Assembly (NCBI GenBank): GCA_039583875.1
Contig: CM077164.1
Location: 64,945,628 to 65,009,627, forward strand
Source: Platanthera guangdongensis
Lineage: Eukaryota > Streptophyta > Magnoliopsida > Asparagales > Orchidaceae
Length of the DNA: 64,000 nucleotides
Direction of reading: 5' to 3'
Shown here: positions 30,045 through 41,344 of the stretch, in pieces
Position numbering within the stretch: the first letter of the stretch is position 1
Layout of the letters: each line of letters begins with the position of its first letter
Notes under the pieces: generated by a model
Seen by the model: the letters and a program-made list of their open reading frames with translations, nothing else
Told to the model about the DNA's origin: nothing
Database searches by the model: none
Program-made: the position numbers and the translations under genes

Positions 30045-32029
30045 TCAGAGCGCCAACTCGCGTATGTCATCCATATGAGGCTCCACCTCCTTGGACCAAA
30101 TATCGTCACGAACCTCCTCCGCGATCAGGCTACGGTCTCGCATATAGTCCAGCGACTCCAAGTACTCTGCAAGCCCCGCAGCCTTCAGCTCTGATGCATG
30201 GTCATCAGAGGACAGCATCTCCACCTGCACCTTCGCCACTCGAAGCTGAGTCTCAAGTCCTGAGACCTCCTCCCGCGCCGCATGTAACTGGGTTCCCAAT
30301 CCTGAAGTATCCTCCTTCGAATGCTTCAACATCTGAGTGGTCCTCTCCACCAAAGTCTTCTCCACTTCCAAAGCCGCACGTGCATCCTCTAGCCCAGACT
30401 TCAGCTCCGAACCAACCCGGCAGAACCGCGCAATGTCCCGGTCATGTTCCTCCCTCAAAGAGGCAAGCGAACTCATCGTCGACCGAAGATTCTCCTGAAT
30501 AGTAAGGTACCCATCCTTCAGGCTCACGTAATGATCATTCCAGGTCAATGCAATCTGCGCCTGGGTCTCTATCTGCACAAAAAAGAAAAAAGCAAAGTTG
30601 GCCTCTATTGGCAAAAGATGATGAAGGAAAAAAGCCTTGGAAACAAGTCAAATCCATACTGCATCGCTCATCTCCCTTAAAAAAGAGGACATCCGCAGAG
30701 CAGCTGCACCAGCAGATGCCAGGGGGACTGGGGAAGCAAGTATCTGCACCTCAAGAGTCAAATCATGACAAGAATCAGAGGTCACCGCTGCCACCACATC
30801 AAGGTCGCCAGAAGGCGCCGTCACCGCTTTCCTCTTATGGTTCCCACCTCGAGAAGTCTCCGCTGGCCGGCCTGTGTCCGCTGAAATACCACATTGCACC
30901 AACCGCTTCTCCTCCACATAAACATAAATGCTGAACAGACGATTGGCCAACTCGCGAGGCTCAGAAAATCCAAGCACCGGGGAAAAATCCCGCTCCTTCC
31001 CCCTCATACGGCGGCAGCGATCGGGAAGCATATCCCACACCTCAGGAAGACCCCATGAATTCTTGGTGTATCCAAACAAAAGTGTTGCCATGGCGACGGT
31101 CTTTGCGGGCCTCAAACTCCAACTAGGCCTTGTTGCTGCGTACCTCTATCCGCTCGCCACCATCAGAACGAACATCGCACCAATCCTGAAATTGGTCTAG
31201 GGAAACCGGCCTCCATGCTCGCGGAAGAAAGCAACTAAGCCCATAATTCGAGCAATTCTGATCGGGATGAACTGGGAAATAGGCACCCCGCAAAACCTCA
31301 AGATCTCGACCACCTCCTCGCACGACGAAAAACGGAAGCCGGATCTCAGAGAAACTTCGCAAATCGTTAGCAAGCCACGAGGAGGATTTTAAACACGCTC
31401 CTCAGGGCGCGGGATCCTCACTTCCAAATCGGCAGGAAACCCGTATTTCTTCGTCCAAATATACACACCATCTTCAGTCAAAGAGGAACGCAAACGCATC
31501 AGGCCGGAGGAGCGCTTCAAGACCTGCACAGGACAAAAATCAAAAGTTCAGAATCACCCGAAAAATGCGACCAAGCAACCCAAGGACACGCGCAGGACGG
31601 TCTCGCAAGCACAACAAGGACACGCAAGCGCGCCCCGCCACACGCACCACCGGCAAGCGCGCGCACGTGCGGCCTGCCAACGCGACCTGCGGGCGCGACC
31701 TGCGCGGCCTGCGCGGCCTGCGCTCGCGGCCCGCGCGCGCGCCGACCCTTCGTGCGTGGCCTGCACGCGCGGCCCGCGCGCACGGTCTGCGCGGGCAGCC
31801 TGCATGCAAGGCCGGTGCAGCCAGCGCGCGCGCGGCCTGCCTGTGCGCGCGGTCTCCGCACCCAGCCTAGGCGCGCGGCCTATGCGCGCTCGGCCGATGT
31901 ATTCGTCCGCCCGATGCCTCAGCATGGACTATCCTCCCAGACTTGGCATCGTCGTCCGTCAAATCCCACTCTGAATACCTTGGAAGTGCTGACCACCGCC
32001 GCCTCAGCCCTCTTACCGGAAGCCGTCAT
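30045..32029 (-). pseudogene. Multi-exon 'putative gypsy type transposon' (PF04195-like) protein remnant
   Basis: On the minus strand an ATG at 32029 opens a 17-codon exon ending AAG|GTATTC (31979/31978). A GC-rich intron then ends TGTGCAG|GTCTTG at 31523. The next exon encodes SGLMRLRSSLTEDG, KYGFPADLEVRIPRPEER and, after a TAA at 31389-31391, ISQFIPIRIARIMGLVAFFR. This order resembles the plant PF04195 domain. Further TAG codons follow (one at 31197-31199). More coding pieces (GLPEVWDMLPDR) lie at about 31100-30650. A last exon after a TTTTTGTGCAG acceptor (~30575) encodes an ~175-residue coiled coil (SLREEHDRDIARF; LEVEKTLVERT). Function is unknown; such proteins are associated with plant transposable elements. 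Confidence 0.65.
31540..31870. repeat. GCGCGCGGCC-rich low-complexity segment within the first intron
   Basis: Very GC-rich, with repeated GCGCGCGGCCTGCG-type words on both strands, giving long Ala/Arg/Gly ORFs in all frames. None of these ORFs is convincing. The segment lies inside the inferred first intron of the PF04195-like pseudogene. Confidence 0.6.
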
Positions 32030-32128
32030 GACAGCAGGAACCTAAGGAAATCTCTCCTCTCTCACTCACTTCGCTCTCGGATAACAAAGATTTGGGGGGG
32101 GGGGGGCAATTGATGGGTTCCACCTTCA

Positions 32129-32134
32129 TTTATA
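32129..32134 (-). promoter_or_regulatory. TATA box candidate upstream of the PF04195-like pseudogene
   Basis: Minus-strand CTATAAATGAAGG lies ~100 bp upstream of the ATG at 32029, between a G13 run (32094-32106) and GC-rich sequence. Position and context fit a core promoter. No experimental support can be seen here. Confidence 0.45.
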
Positions 32135-32249
32135 GGAGAGATACCCCCCCATGATCTCCCCCAAAACTGGGGTCATGGGTGGCCCACTCCCTCCATGAAC
32201 TCTCATGAGGAGGAAATCATGGGGGGTGGGGCCCGCCCCTCACCCCATG

Positions 32250-32640
32250 GAGGAAAACCGCCAACCGGGCGGCCTAACCGCCGCCGGTTCCCGACCTCCC
32301 GCCGGCCTCGCCGGGAGGGCGGCTGCGGCAGGTCGCCGGCCTGGCCACGGGCGGCCAAGGCCGGCCTAGCCACGGCCGGCCACTTGGCCGCCGGCCTGGC
32401 CACGGGAGGCCAAGGCGGCCTAGCCACGACCGGCCACTTGGCCGCCGGCGGCCCGGCCACGGCAGGCCGCTGGCCAAGCCGCCGGCCTAGCCACGGCGGG
32501 CCGCCAGCCTGGCCACGACCGGCCCTCGGTAGGCCGCTGCAGCCGGCCACCAGGCCGGCCGCTCCCGTTGACGGCCGCCCGGCCGGCCTCCTGGCTATCG
32601 GCGGCCCGGCCACGGCAGGCCGCCGGCCACCGGCCTAGCC
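32250..32640. repeat. GGCCGGCC/GGCCACGG GC-rich palindromic repeat
   Basis: Irregular tandem arrangement of GGCCGGCCTAGCCACGGC-like words with many GGCCGGCC palindromes. Composition is extremely GC-rich next to AT-rich DNA (32641-33190). ORFs here are Pro/Ala/Gly low complexity and are not called as genes. Confidence 0.65.
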
Positions 32641-33240
32641 ATTTATTTCCGCTTATTTATTGGCGCGCACAATTATGTGTGTCAAACGCAAAATTTCCAT
32701 TTATTTGGGCTTTTTTTCCATTGAAAAAAATGTTATAGTTGTTTGATAAATTTACATTTTTAATTGCAACTTCAATATCTCATTTTTTCGAGCCACCTCT
32801 TTCAAATAAAGATTACACATTAAAGAGGACATTTATTTTGGTGATTGTTATGGATAAATTTATTTTGGATTGGGTCAAATCAATTTAACGGATAAATCAA
32901 AAATTTATACGTGCAAATCAAATTGTTATGTACAAATCAAAAAAAAATCTTTCTAAATTTTACATCAATATTACAAAAATTAATATATTACAAAAAAATT
33001 TAAACTTATCGTAGAAATACTTTTTAATGACAATTATTTGCTTCAATTGTTGTATCCTTATAAAACTTGATTTTGATTTAAGTACATTTGATTTGGATTT
33101 AAGTACACTTGATGAGTTTTGGAAATTCAAGATCAAACTAAAATGGAACAAACCTGATTGGGTCAAGTCCTTTTTATAATACAGTTGTGATGTGATTAGC
33201 TCACTCTCCCATGATCCCACAATCCAAATGAAGATCATGG
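32641..33240. other. AT-rich non-coding stretch
   Basis: No gene, LTR end or strong repeat is recognised. A short duplicated phrase (ATTTGATTTGGATTTAAGTACA-like) occurs near 33070-33110. Confidence 0.5.
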
Positions 33241-33850
33241 GGGAACCGCCGCGTGCGCGATCGACACTCAGTATCGTCTTCCTTGAACCGTCCAGGGGCC
33301 GATCGTCGGGGCATGCCACTCTCTCCCGCCGCTGGCGGGACGGCTCATGCCGGCCCAGTTGTCGGCCGGCCGGAAGCTGCATCATGCGGTCGCGCACCCG
33401 CGGCCACAAGGCGCGGTGCTCCCGCCGGCCACGACGGCCGACGGAGGGCCTTCCCTCCTATGACCGCCTCGGGAGGGGCCATGTGCGACCGACCAAACCC
33501 TGCCCCTTGGTGGTGAAGGCTCGGCCTGCCACCCCCTGCTTAGGCCGGCTCAGACCACCCGCGCCTTGCGACCGATCGGTACTGAGCCTTTTGGTCGGCG
33601 CCGCGCCAGGTGGCCGGTACCGAGGTCGCACCCTGTGGCCTCCATCGTGGTCGCGCCCAGTGCGCCACTCGGGTGCGGCCGGCAGACCCTCGTCGACTGC
33701 CAGCCACATCCCCGGCCGGTGCCGCGCCGACGTATTACCGTTTCAGCCGTGGCTGGCCACCCTTTGGTTGGTTATCAGTCGCCCCTCTTGCCCTCCTTGT
33801 GCATCGTCCTCGTCGTTCGATCATTCTGGCATGATCGCGGCAGTCCGATG
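33241..33850. other. GC-rich stretch without a supported gene
   Basis: Overlapping ORFs occur on both strands with Arg/Pro/Gly bias and no recognisable domain. The composition resembles 32250-32640, and the two may be diverged relatives, perhaps parts of LTRs of one element. Confidence 0.35.
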
Positions 33851-34028
33851 CGCGGGTAATCACCCGCGTAACCACCTCCAGTAATAGGGGGACACGTTTT
33901 AGTGGGGCCTGCATTCAATAAAATTAAATATATGATTAATGCTTTCCCAGAACCATGCTCATAATTATGATATTGGTGGTTACGTTGTGCAGATAGCCGC
34001 ATAACCATCGTAACTATCTCTTGCAGGC

Positions 34029-34036
34029 TATAAAAA
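34029..34036 (+). promoter_or_regulatory. TATA box of a probable Tat-like LTR
   Basis: GCTATAAAAAGGTCC lies ~650 bp upstream of the first Tat-like gag. A pyrimidine-rich start region follows, then a microrepeat of (C/T)TTCGAGCCA(C/T) at ~34116-34170 and a (CT)9 microsatellite at 34326-34343. The LTR boundaries are not resolved. Confidence 0.45.
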
Positions 34037-34679
34037 GGTCCTCTAACTTCCTCATTTCTCATCTTTTAGCTTCTCCGCTTTTTTCCTCCGCATGACAGAG
34101 CTCTGTCGGATTCATCCTACGAGCCACCTTCGAGCCACCTTCAAGCCATCTTCGAGCCATCTTAGAGCCACTAGCAAATCACCGCCTCTCCATCAAAATC
34201 TGCCTAAGTCCACAAACGAGCAACGAAGAGGAAATTCCCACAACAACAAGTGCATGTTCGAACGTAGTCCCCTAACAAATAGTCTCGCACGGAGCAGCTT
34301 ATTGCCCGCCATGAACCAAGGTAATTCTCTCTCTCTCTCTCTCACCTCCAAAGTGTAACGAGAAGCGACCTATTGCCCTCAATTCTCCAAAAAAGCTATA
34401 ACCAAAGAGCAGTTAGTGTAGATCGACCGACACAGATTTGGTCACGTGATTTTTTACCCGGTTGAGGGGTTTTTCCACATCAAAACATTGCGTGTACATC
34501 TTTTCTCTCATCGACTATGTGCGCGCTCGACCATTCCAAGTGCTAAGGCATTCTAAGTTATTCTGGTCCGATCGAGGTGTCGACTTTGACCACAACAGCT
34601 TGACACTGTTTGTGGGAAACGGGTTCCCAACATCCACAAGACAATACCCTTTACACAGTGGTACTCGCGACTTGCTCCC

Positions 34680-35710
34680 ATGGCCAGAAGAAGCACACGA
34701 ACCACCAACAAATCACCCACTGGAGGACGCGTTGAGCCAACTCCCTCTCACTCACTCGTCAACGCAATTCTCAGCGGGAAGGTCGCTCTCCCAACTGTAG
34801 TCACCTTAGGAGGGTACATGCATCATATGGAAGAGTGTCAGACCAAGATACTCGCCCTCCTTTCAGTTCCTCCTCAGCCTCCCGCGTCGGCTAATCCACC
34901 GCCTCCGGCCCAGGATCGCATTCCTCCTCAACAAGCCCTCCACGGGCAGAATGAATATGAAGACTTTTATGATGTCGCCAGTTCCATGCACCCTTCTCAT
35001 CGGGGCGCTAGAGGCGGCCTCCAGCACTATCCAGAGGACGTAGCTCATGCGCGGGCTGGTGAAAGGCTCACTCGCGAAGAGATTCGCGAGATGATGATCC
35101 AGGAATCCGAACAGTTTGGATGACAGGACATCCTCACACGCTGCCCTCTCCACCAGGGCTCCCCGCTCTCTCCCAGGTTCTAGCACATCCAGTCCCGCAT
35201 GGCTTTAAGCTCCCCAACATCGAGGTGTTCGATGAAATACAGGATCCACTTGAGCATGTCAACCATTTTTTCACCATAATGAGGATTTTCAGTGCCCTAG
35301 ATTAGTTGTTATATCAAGTCTTCCTAGCCACTTTGAAAGGCAGGCCCGTACCTAGTTTCACGCTCTCCAAGAAGGAACCATTTTCACTTTTATAGTATTA
35401 GCAAGACAGATTTTTAGAGCAGTTTGTTGCCAATCGTTGAATTGTTTGAGATCCCTTGCACCTTTTGGGTATCTGCCAGAATGAGGGAGAATCCCTCAAA
35501 GACTTCTTTTGTCGCTTCACCTCAGAAGCGTGTCAGATTCCGGGGGTCGGCCCCGAACTTCTCAGAGGCGTCTTCCTTGGAGGACTCCGCCCAAGTGATT
35601 TCTACAAGGCCCTTATGAGGGAAACCGCCCCCAGTTACCTAGACCTTGTTCATCGGGTTGAGGCCCAGATAGCGGGCGATGAGACAATTGAAGACACCGT
35701 AGCCGTTTAA
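34680..35710 (+). pseudogene. gag: Tat-like Ty3/gypsy gag remnant 1
   Basis: ATG 34680 begins a 147-codon N-terminal piece ending at 35123. A frameshift near 35120 moves to a second frame carrying FKLPNIEVFDEIQDPLEHV, a known start of the Gag core in this branch. That frame contains stops at 35303-35305 and at several later codons. It then reads HLLGICQNEGESLKDFFCRF and GVFLGGLRPSDFYKAL, ending with TAA at 35708. The order matches the retrotransposon gag domain. The sequence just upstream (34585-34610, GACACTGTTTGTGGGAA) resembles the PBS region of Tat elements. The gene is dead; no protease or RT follows. Confidence 0.75.
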
Positions 35711-36446
35711 AGGCGGGGAAAAACGGAAGACGGGCAGGCGCAGGCCCCCGTAAGGTAAGAAGAGCGATGTCAGGATGAGTGCCGGAATGATAACCGTCAA
35801 CATGACCTGCCAAGTAATGGGGGTTAGCATTCACCTCAAGAATACACTCTACTAAATACCACCTGCACCAAGATGATGTACACGATTCATGATGATCCGA
35901 CATTTCAGCGACCGAGAGTACCACCGCCAAACCCCAAAGCTGACCAGTCAAAGTACTTTGAGTTTCACCACACTACTGATCACACTACCGAGGAATCTTC
36001 CAGGCTGAAGAATTAAATCAAGCGTCTTGTTTGTCAAGGGCTCCTTGAAAGATTTTTAGAGGGACAATCGTAAGGCCAACAAGTATAGCGTCAAGGAAGA
36101 GACCAGCAGAACGTGTCGTAGGGGGATCGAAGTGTCAGGAAAATGGTAGACAACAACGAAACCATCTACGAGCCCCCATTCCTCTCTATCCAGATATTTT
36201 TAGTTAAAACTATAGATAAAATCCGCAAGAATGCATAACTCAACCCGAATTCCACCATCTCTTTTGGGAGCAAAGACCTCGAAGGTGTACAACCTCATAT
36301 TCACTAAATGAAACTCAAAAGCCTAGGACCCTGGGTTTGAGTAAGCTTTAAGCTAATCGGGTCAGGCGAGTAGTGTATGCGGAAGGGTTCCCGCCCAGGG
36401 CTTACGAGAGGGTTTGTACCCGGGCCGGCGGGAGGCCCTCAGGGTT
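35711..36446. other. Degenerate retroelement sequence
   Basis: It probably continues the decayed Tat-like element and leads into the next LTR-like region. No open frame or repeat is strong enough to call. Confidence 0.4.
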
Positions 36447-36604
36447 GGCGTTGAGTGATGCTTCTCCACTTAACACCCTAGTCTCTGGCATTGAGTGATG
36501 CTTCTCCACTCAACGCCTTAGTCCTTAGTCATTGGCGTTGAGTGATGCTTCTCCACTCAACGCCTTAGTACTTGGCATTGAGTGATGCTTCTCCATTTAA
36601 CGCC
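36447..36604. repeat. Four tandem hairpin-forming repeats
   Basis: Four 31-bp copies start at 36447, 36487, 36534 and 36574. In the best copies GGCGTTGAGTG and CACTCAACGCC flank an ATGCTTCTC loop, so each copy is a self-complementary stem-loop. Copy spacing is 40-47 bp. They lie just upstream of a TATA box (36709). Confidence 0.8.
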
Positions 36605-36708
36605 CTAGTAGGGTCTAGAGGTAAATTTACCTGGATACCCTTGGAGGTATGCATTTATCTGTTCAGAACAACAGAGTTTGGCTATTGGCAGACTAGATAC
36701 TAGAAATC

Positions 36709-36716
36709 TATAAATA
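36709..36716 (+). promoter_or_regulatory. TATA box upstream of Tat-like gag remnant 2
   Basis: TCTATAAATAGACCC is followed by a CT-rich leader and, at ~36965, ACCATTTCTGGTGCAGTGAG, which resembles the LTR-end/PBS region of Tat elements. It is probably the promoter of a decayed LTR. Confidence 0.5.
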
Positions 36717-37031
36717 GACCCACAAGGTACCTTAGAAGGCAAACTTTCTCATTCTCAACTCCAGCGCTTTCTGAGGTATCCTTAGCTCAGCACTTGGCTA
36801 AGGAGGGGAAGCACTCTGAGATCTTCCAGGTTAGTGGAGGGACCTCCGTGTTGTAGCTCAGGGTCAGTTTCTTTGTTCCTTGAGTCTGGTCAGGGGTCTG
36901 GGCTTGAGAGAAGTAGGTATTAGCTACACCACAGGGTCCGAACTCTCGTTGGGGCCAGTTTTTGGTTCCACCATTTCTGGTGCAGTGAGCGTGGACCGCA
37001 GCTGATAGAAGAAAATCTCAGGCTTAGTCTC

Positions 37032-39000
37032 ATGGCTAGAGATGAGAAGGAAGGAGCAGGCTCAGGAGGTTCTCCGCCCCCGACGAGTGGGGTGGCATTG
37101 GGGATGCTGGAAGACTTCAGGCAGAAAGTCTTGCAGACCATCCACTTGGCATTCTCAGTAATGAGCGAGTGGGCGACACCTCAGTTTCCAGTGGTTGTCG
37201 CTCCGTCGTTGGGTGAGAACGCTCCTGGGAAGCGTCCCGGAAAGGAGGTTCCAGCAGAGGTTGGCTAGAGGGATGTCGTCGGGCGTGAGATCTTCCTCGA
37301 GTAGGATAGTGATAATGGGCTCAGCGGCCCGAGATCCCGAGACGGGCCTTCTCGCCAGGTGGTGGGTGGAAGCCCTTTCAGCGAGCTGATCATCTCAGCC
37401 CCGGTTCCAGACGAGTTTCGAGAGCCCAACATGTCCTACTACACGAGTAGAGACGACCCCGTGCAACATGCGCAATGGTTTGAGGATGCCGTTTCCACAA
37501 GGTAGATGTCAGATGCCTTCAAGTGTCGGCTCTTTGCCATCACTCTGAAGGAGAAGACGAGGGACTGGTTTCATCAACTCCCTGCAATCTCTATTTACTA
37601 CTTTCAGGATTTACACCGCGGGTTTTTGTTAAGATTCTCGACGTCAAAGAATAGGAAGAAGTCGGCGGAGTGCTTATTTACAACCAAGCAGAAGCCGGAG
37701 GAGACACTAGGACACTATGTTGATAGGATCTTGGAGGAGATTTTGTAGGTCCAGGAGATGCCAGGGTACACTATGATGATCGCCTTCACCCTCGGGTTGA
37801 GGTCGAGCTTCTTTAGCATGGAGCTGAAGAGAGTACTCCCCCTCTCTTTCGAGGAGACGATGGAGAGGGCGGTGAAGGAGATAGAGATCGAGGCGGCCAA
37901 CTTGGTGTTTGCCAGGAAGCTGGCCAAGTTGGCGGAGGACGATGTGAAGGAGCTAGGAGCAGGGAGGCAGAGAGAGCATAGAGAGGATAGGAGGAAAGAA
38001 GAGCCCCGAGTCCTGGGGCAACACCAAGGTTAGGGGCATAGGGAGCCAAACAACCGGTTAGGCTGGAGCCCCAAGAAGGACATCCCTAGGGGTAGGGGGG
38101 AGGATTCCAAGGAGGAGAGAACTTTCGCAGTTAGGGAAGGTTTAATCCACTGGCTTGGAGGTAGGGGCAGAGGGTCCCTCTCCCACAGTCGCAGGAGGTG
38201 ATGGCGATCGCCCGAGCAAGGAGGGAGAGAAGAGGTGCAAGGGGAGAAGGAAGGAGAAGAGAAGGCAGGGTGGCATTGTCTTTCTGTGACTTTTATCAGG
38301 AGGAGGGTCACACGACCGCCACATGTCTGGAGTTTTTGGAGATGAGAGGGGCTAGGGGCAAGTTTAATAGCAACAACCCATGAGGATTGAAGAAGTTCAG
38401 CTGGGAGGAGGGGAAGATAGGTGTGAGGACTGAGCGGGTGTGGGAGAATGAGGAGGGATCATAGTAATCCACGGGGGAGTGGAGATTGAGGTCACCCGCA
38501 AGGGGAGATTCCAAACCATGTATAGGAGGAGCGTCTCCTTGACCTCCCTGACTCCCCCTAGTAGGAGAAGATCACCTTCTTGTCGAAGGATTTACCCGAC
38601 TATGAAGACCCGTTATGTGACGCCTTGGTGATCCAGACGGCTGTGGAGATCTTCACAGTCTCCAGGATTCTGGTGGACAATGGGAGCTCCGTAAACATAT
38701 TCTTCAATAAAATGTTCGATGAGATGAAGGTAGAACGCCAGAGTATTTTGGCCTCAGATGAACCATTGTTTGGGTTCTCGGGGGAAAGGAAGGAAGTTGA
38801 GGGAGGGGTGGGACTGCACGTGATGCTTGGGGGTGACGAGGAACTGTCGATTTGTCATTATAGATGCTCTGAGTAGCTACAACGCCATCTTTGGGCGCCC
38901 TCTTATTTGCGCATTTCGTTGCATCCCCTCCTCATTCCATCAATGTCTCAAGTTTAACAATGTGGTAGTCTAGGTCAGGATCATGGGAGATCCGAAGGTG
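37032..39000 (+). pseudogene. gag-pr: Tat-like Ty3/gypsy gag-protease remnant 2
   Basis: One frame from ATG 37032 can be followed to ~38030 through several stops (TAG 37266-37268 and later ones). It carries FSELIISAPVPDEFREP, DPVQHAQWFEDAV, KEKTRDWFHQLP and EETLGHYVDRILEEI, which together form the gag core. A CDFYQEEGHTTATC knuckle-like motif is at ~38281-38325 in another frame. A protease segment with ILVDNGSSVNIFF (~38665-38705) follows; DNGSS instead of DTGSS is usual for this branch. A further piece (NAIFGRPLICAF) appears at ~38880-38920. Multiple stops and frameshifts make it nonfunctional. Strand and order agree with remnant 1, so two related elements or one duplicated element may be present. 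Confidence 0.78.
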
Positions 39001-39059
39001 GCGAGCTAGTGCTATGTGACTACATTCAACACCATATCCTAGATGGCAGGGACGGAGGA

Positions 39060-39370
39060 GTTGGAGAAGGAGATGGAGGTTCAGGAGGAAGTTGAAGAGG
39101 AGGGAGAAGTGAGCCTAGGTGAGGCCGTAGAGAAGGCTGTAGAGGAGTAGGGAGGAAGAGAAGCTGTGGTGGAGGCTTGGGGAGGAGGGGAAGTGGAGCT
39201 AAGTGAGAGCCTTTTGAAGGCAATGGAGGTGGAGGAATTAGGAGGGGAGGAAGAGTTCGGGCAGGAGGAGGAGCCGAGGAGCGGCGGAGAGTAGTCCAGG
39301 TTGGAGCCGACAGAGAAGGTCGTGGAGATGGAGGTCTTCACCAGGGCAAAAAAAGCGGAGAGGGTGTGGA
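39060..39370. repeat. GGAGGA-rich purine tract
   Basis: Low-complexity GGAGGAG/GAGG sequence. It could once have encoded a Glu/Gly-rich linker, but it now has stops. No independent gene is supported. Confidence 0.55.
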
Positions 39371-39479
39371 TCAACGATGATCTGAAACACTTCTATCCTT
39401 AGGGTAGGTAAAATTGTATATTTCATTGTAATATGATATTTTAAAATTTGCTTCTCTTCAGGTTGGAATGTGTGTGATT

Positions 39480-40335
39480 TGAAAGACCCCGAGTAGATCC
39501 CGTTGTTCATGATTCCATTAGTTGGTATGGATGGAAGGCGCACTCGGCCCCGAGTAGACCCGCTGTCAGGCTCTCACTAGCTGGCAAGGTCATATGCTCG
39601 CTTGGGGGGGGGGGGGGTAAGGGAAGACCCTGAGTAGACCCGCTGTCAGGCTCTCACTAGCTGACATGGTCGTAGACTCGCCTGGAGGGTAAGCGAAGGC
39701 CCCGAGTAGACCCTCTGCCAAGCTCTCTCTAGCTGGCAGGGTCGTAGGCTCGCTTGGGGGGAAAGAAAAAAATGTTGATGATTTTGAAAGACCCCGAGTA
39801 GATCCCGTTGTCTAGGCTTCCATTAGCTGGCAGGGCTGGAAGACGCACTCGGCCCCGAGTAGACCCGCTGTCAGACTCTCACTAGCTGGCAGGGCCGTAA
39901 GCTCGCTTGGGGGGGGGGGGGGGGGGTAAGGGAAGACCTCGAGAGGATACCGCTGTTCAGGCTTCCATTAGCTGGTAGGGCTGGAAGGCGAACTCGGCTC
40001 CGAGTAGACCCGATGTCTAGGCTCTCACTAGCTGGCAGGGCCACAGGCTCGCTTGGGGGGAAAGGAAAAAGGTTGATGATTTTGAAAGACCCCGAGTAGA
40101 TCCCGCTGTCCAGGCTTCCATTAACTGGCAAGGCTGGAAGGCACACTCGGCCCTGAGTAGACCTGCTGACAGGCTCTCACTAGCTAGCAGGGTTGTATGC
40201 TCGCTTGTAGGGTAAGGGAAGACCCCGAGTGGATCCCGCTGTCCAGGCTTCATTTGCTGGCAGGGCTGGAAGGGGCACTCGGCCCCAAGTAGACCCGCTG
40301 TCAGGCTCTCACTAGATGGCAGGGACGTAGGCGCA
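39480..40335. repeat. Tandem array of ~60-bp half-units paired into longer repeats
   Basis: Alternating half-units contain GACCCCGAGTAGATCCCG...CCATTAGCTGGCAGGGCTGG and CCCCGAGTAGACCCGCTGTC...CACTAGCTGGCAGGG. Poly-G runs (~39605-39618 and 39908-39926) end some units. The array lies downstream of a Tat-like gag-protease. Tandem arrays in the 3' untranslated region are a known property of Tat/Ogre elements. Confidence 0.8.
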
Positions 40336-41336
40336 ACATCCCGACTTTTATTGGGCCACCAGAGCCCTAGTGGGCCAAATAAAAGTGGCCCGAACCCTGC
40401 CCATGACCCGGTGGGAGATAACACCAGGCGGGAAATAGAGCTAGAGAACTCCGAATTGAGTTCTGTCAGTTCCTATGACCTCGTATAGTCAATACGAGTG
40501 CATCAGAACTCGTTCAGTTGGTCCCCGAGGCCATATAGTGGATGTGGTCATTCCTCGTAAAATGCAACGAGAGCGAGATTTTGGATATCGAGCTAGAGAA
40601 CTCTGAATTAAGTTTTGTCGATTCCTGTGACCTCATATAACCTAGACAGGAGCATCGAGACCCGTCACGGCACAATCCGAGATCTAATCATAGATTTAGA
40701 CACTTTGACCGTTTTAGCGCGCTGCGACGCGCAAATTTTAGACTTTCACCAAATGGACTCCGGTTCAACCCTAGTCAATGGCGTTGGACTCGTGTGGTCA
40801 ATACGAAGTCAGCGGAAGTTGTCCCAGTCAATTTCGACGACAATTGGTCAACTCGTGGTCAAATCAAGCATAGTCGTGCACCGAAAAGCGTGCACACACC
40901 AATTATGACACGACACCCAAACTTTCACCCGACCCCGATGACTTGGACCCACTTTGACTTTGACCAGCAAGGGGGACCCACCCTAGGGTTGACTTGATCA
41001 AACCCCCCCTAAAAACTCATTTTGGGTTTTTCTCCAAATAAGGGCCCACCTCCTCTCCAAGGGAGGATAGCCCTTGCCCCCCTCACTCTTCTTTGGACCC
41101 CAACTAGCAAACATCCACTAGGAATAGATGCCCACCCCACCACTCCTCTCCTCTCTTTCCCCCTCTCTTATTCAAAAGGCCTAAGCCCATAAGGGCTTAA
41201 CCTTCTTTTCTCCATATGGGGGAAAAGATGGGTCCTCCAGTTGTCCTTGGACAGCTGGAGGGTGGGGATTAATCCCTCCCTAAGGAGGGATTAATCCCAC
41301 CTTGGCTAGGGAAGGAGAGCCCCTCCTCCCCAAGCC
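40336..41336. other. LTR-like non-coding region with a 54-bp direct repeat
   Basis: A phrase beginning AGCTAGAGAACTC(C/T)GAATT occurs at 40435-40488 and again at 40587-40640 (about 152 bp apart, ~85% alike). The rest has no gene. It probably belongs to a Tat-like LTR, but ends were not found. Confidence 0.45.
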
Positions 41337-41344
41337 TATAAAAG
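41337..41344 (+). promoter_or_regulatory. TATA box candidate
   Basis: CCTATAAAAGGCCCC is followed by a C-rich leader. This is typical of a pol II core promoter within an LTR. Confidence 0.45.

Noticed and set aside
31540..32640. Long Ala/Arg/Gly/Pro-rich ORFs on both strands
   Set aside because: Overlapping ORFs in all frames are expected from extreme GC content. No domain is present, and part of the region is an inferred intron.
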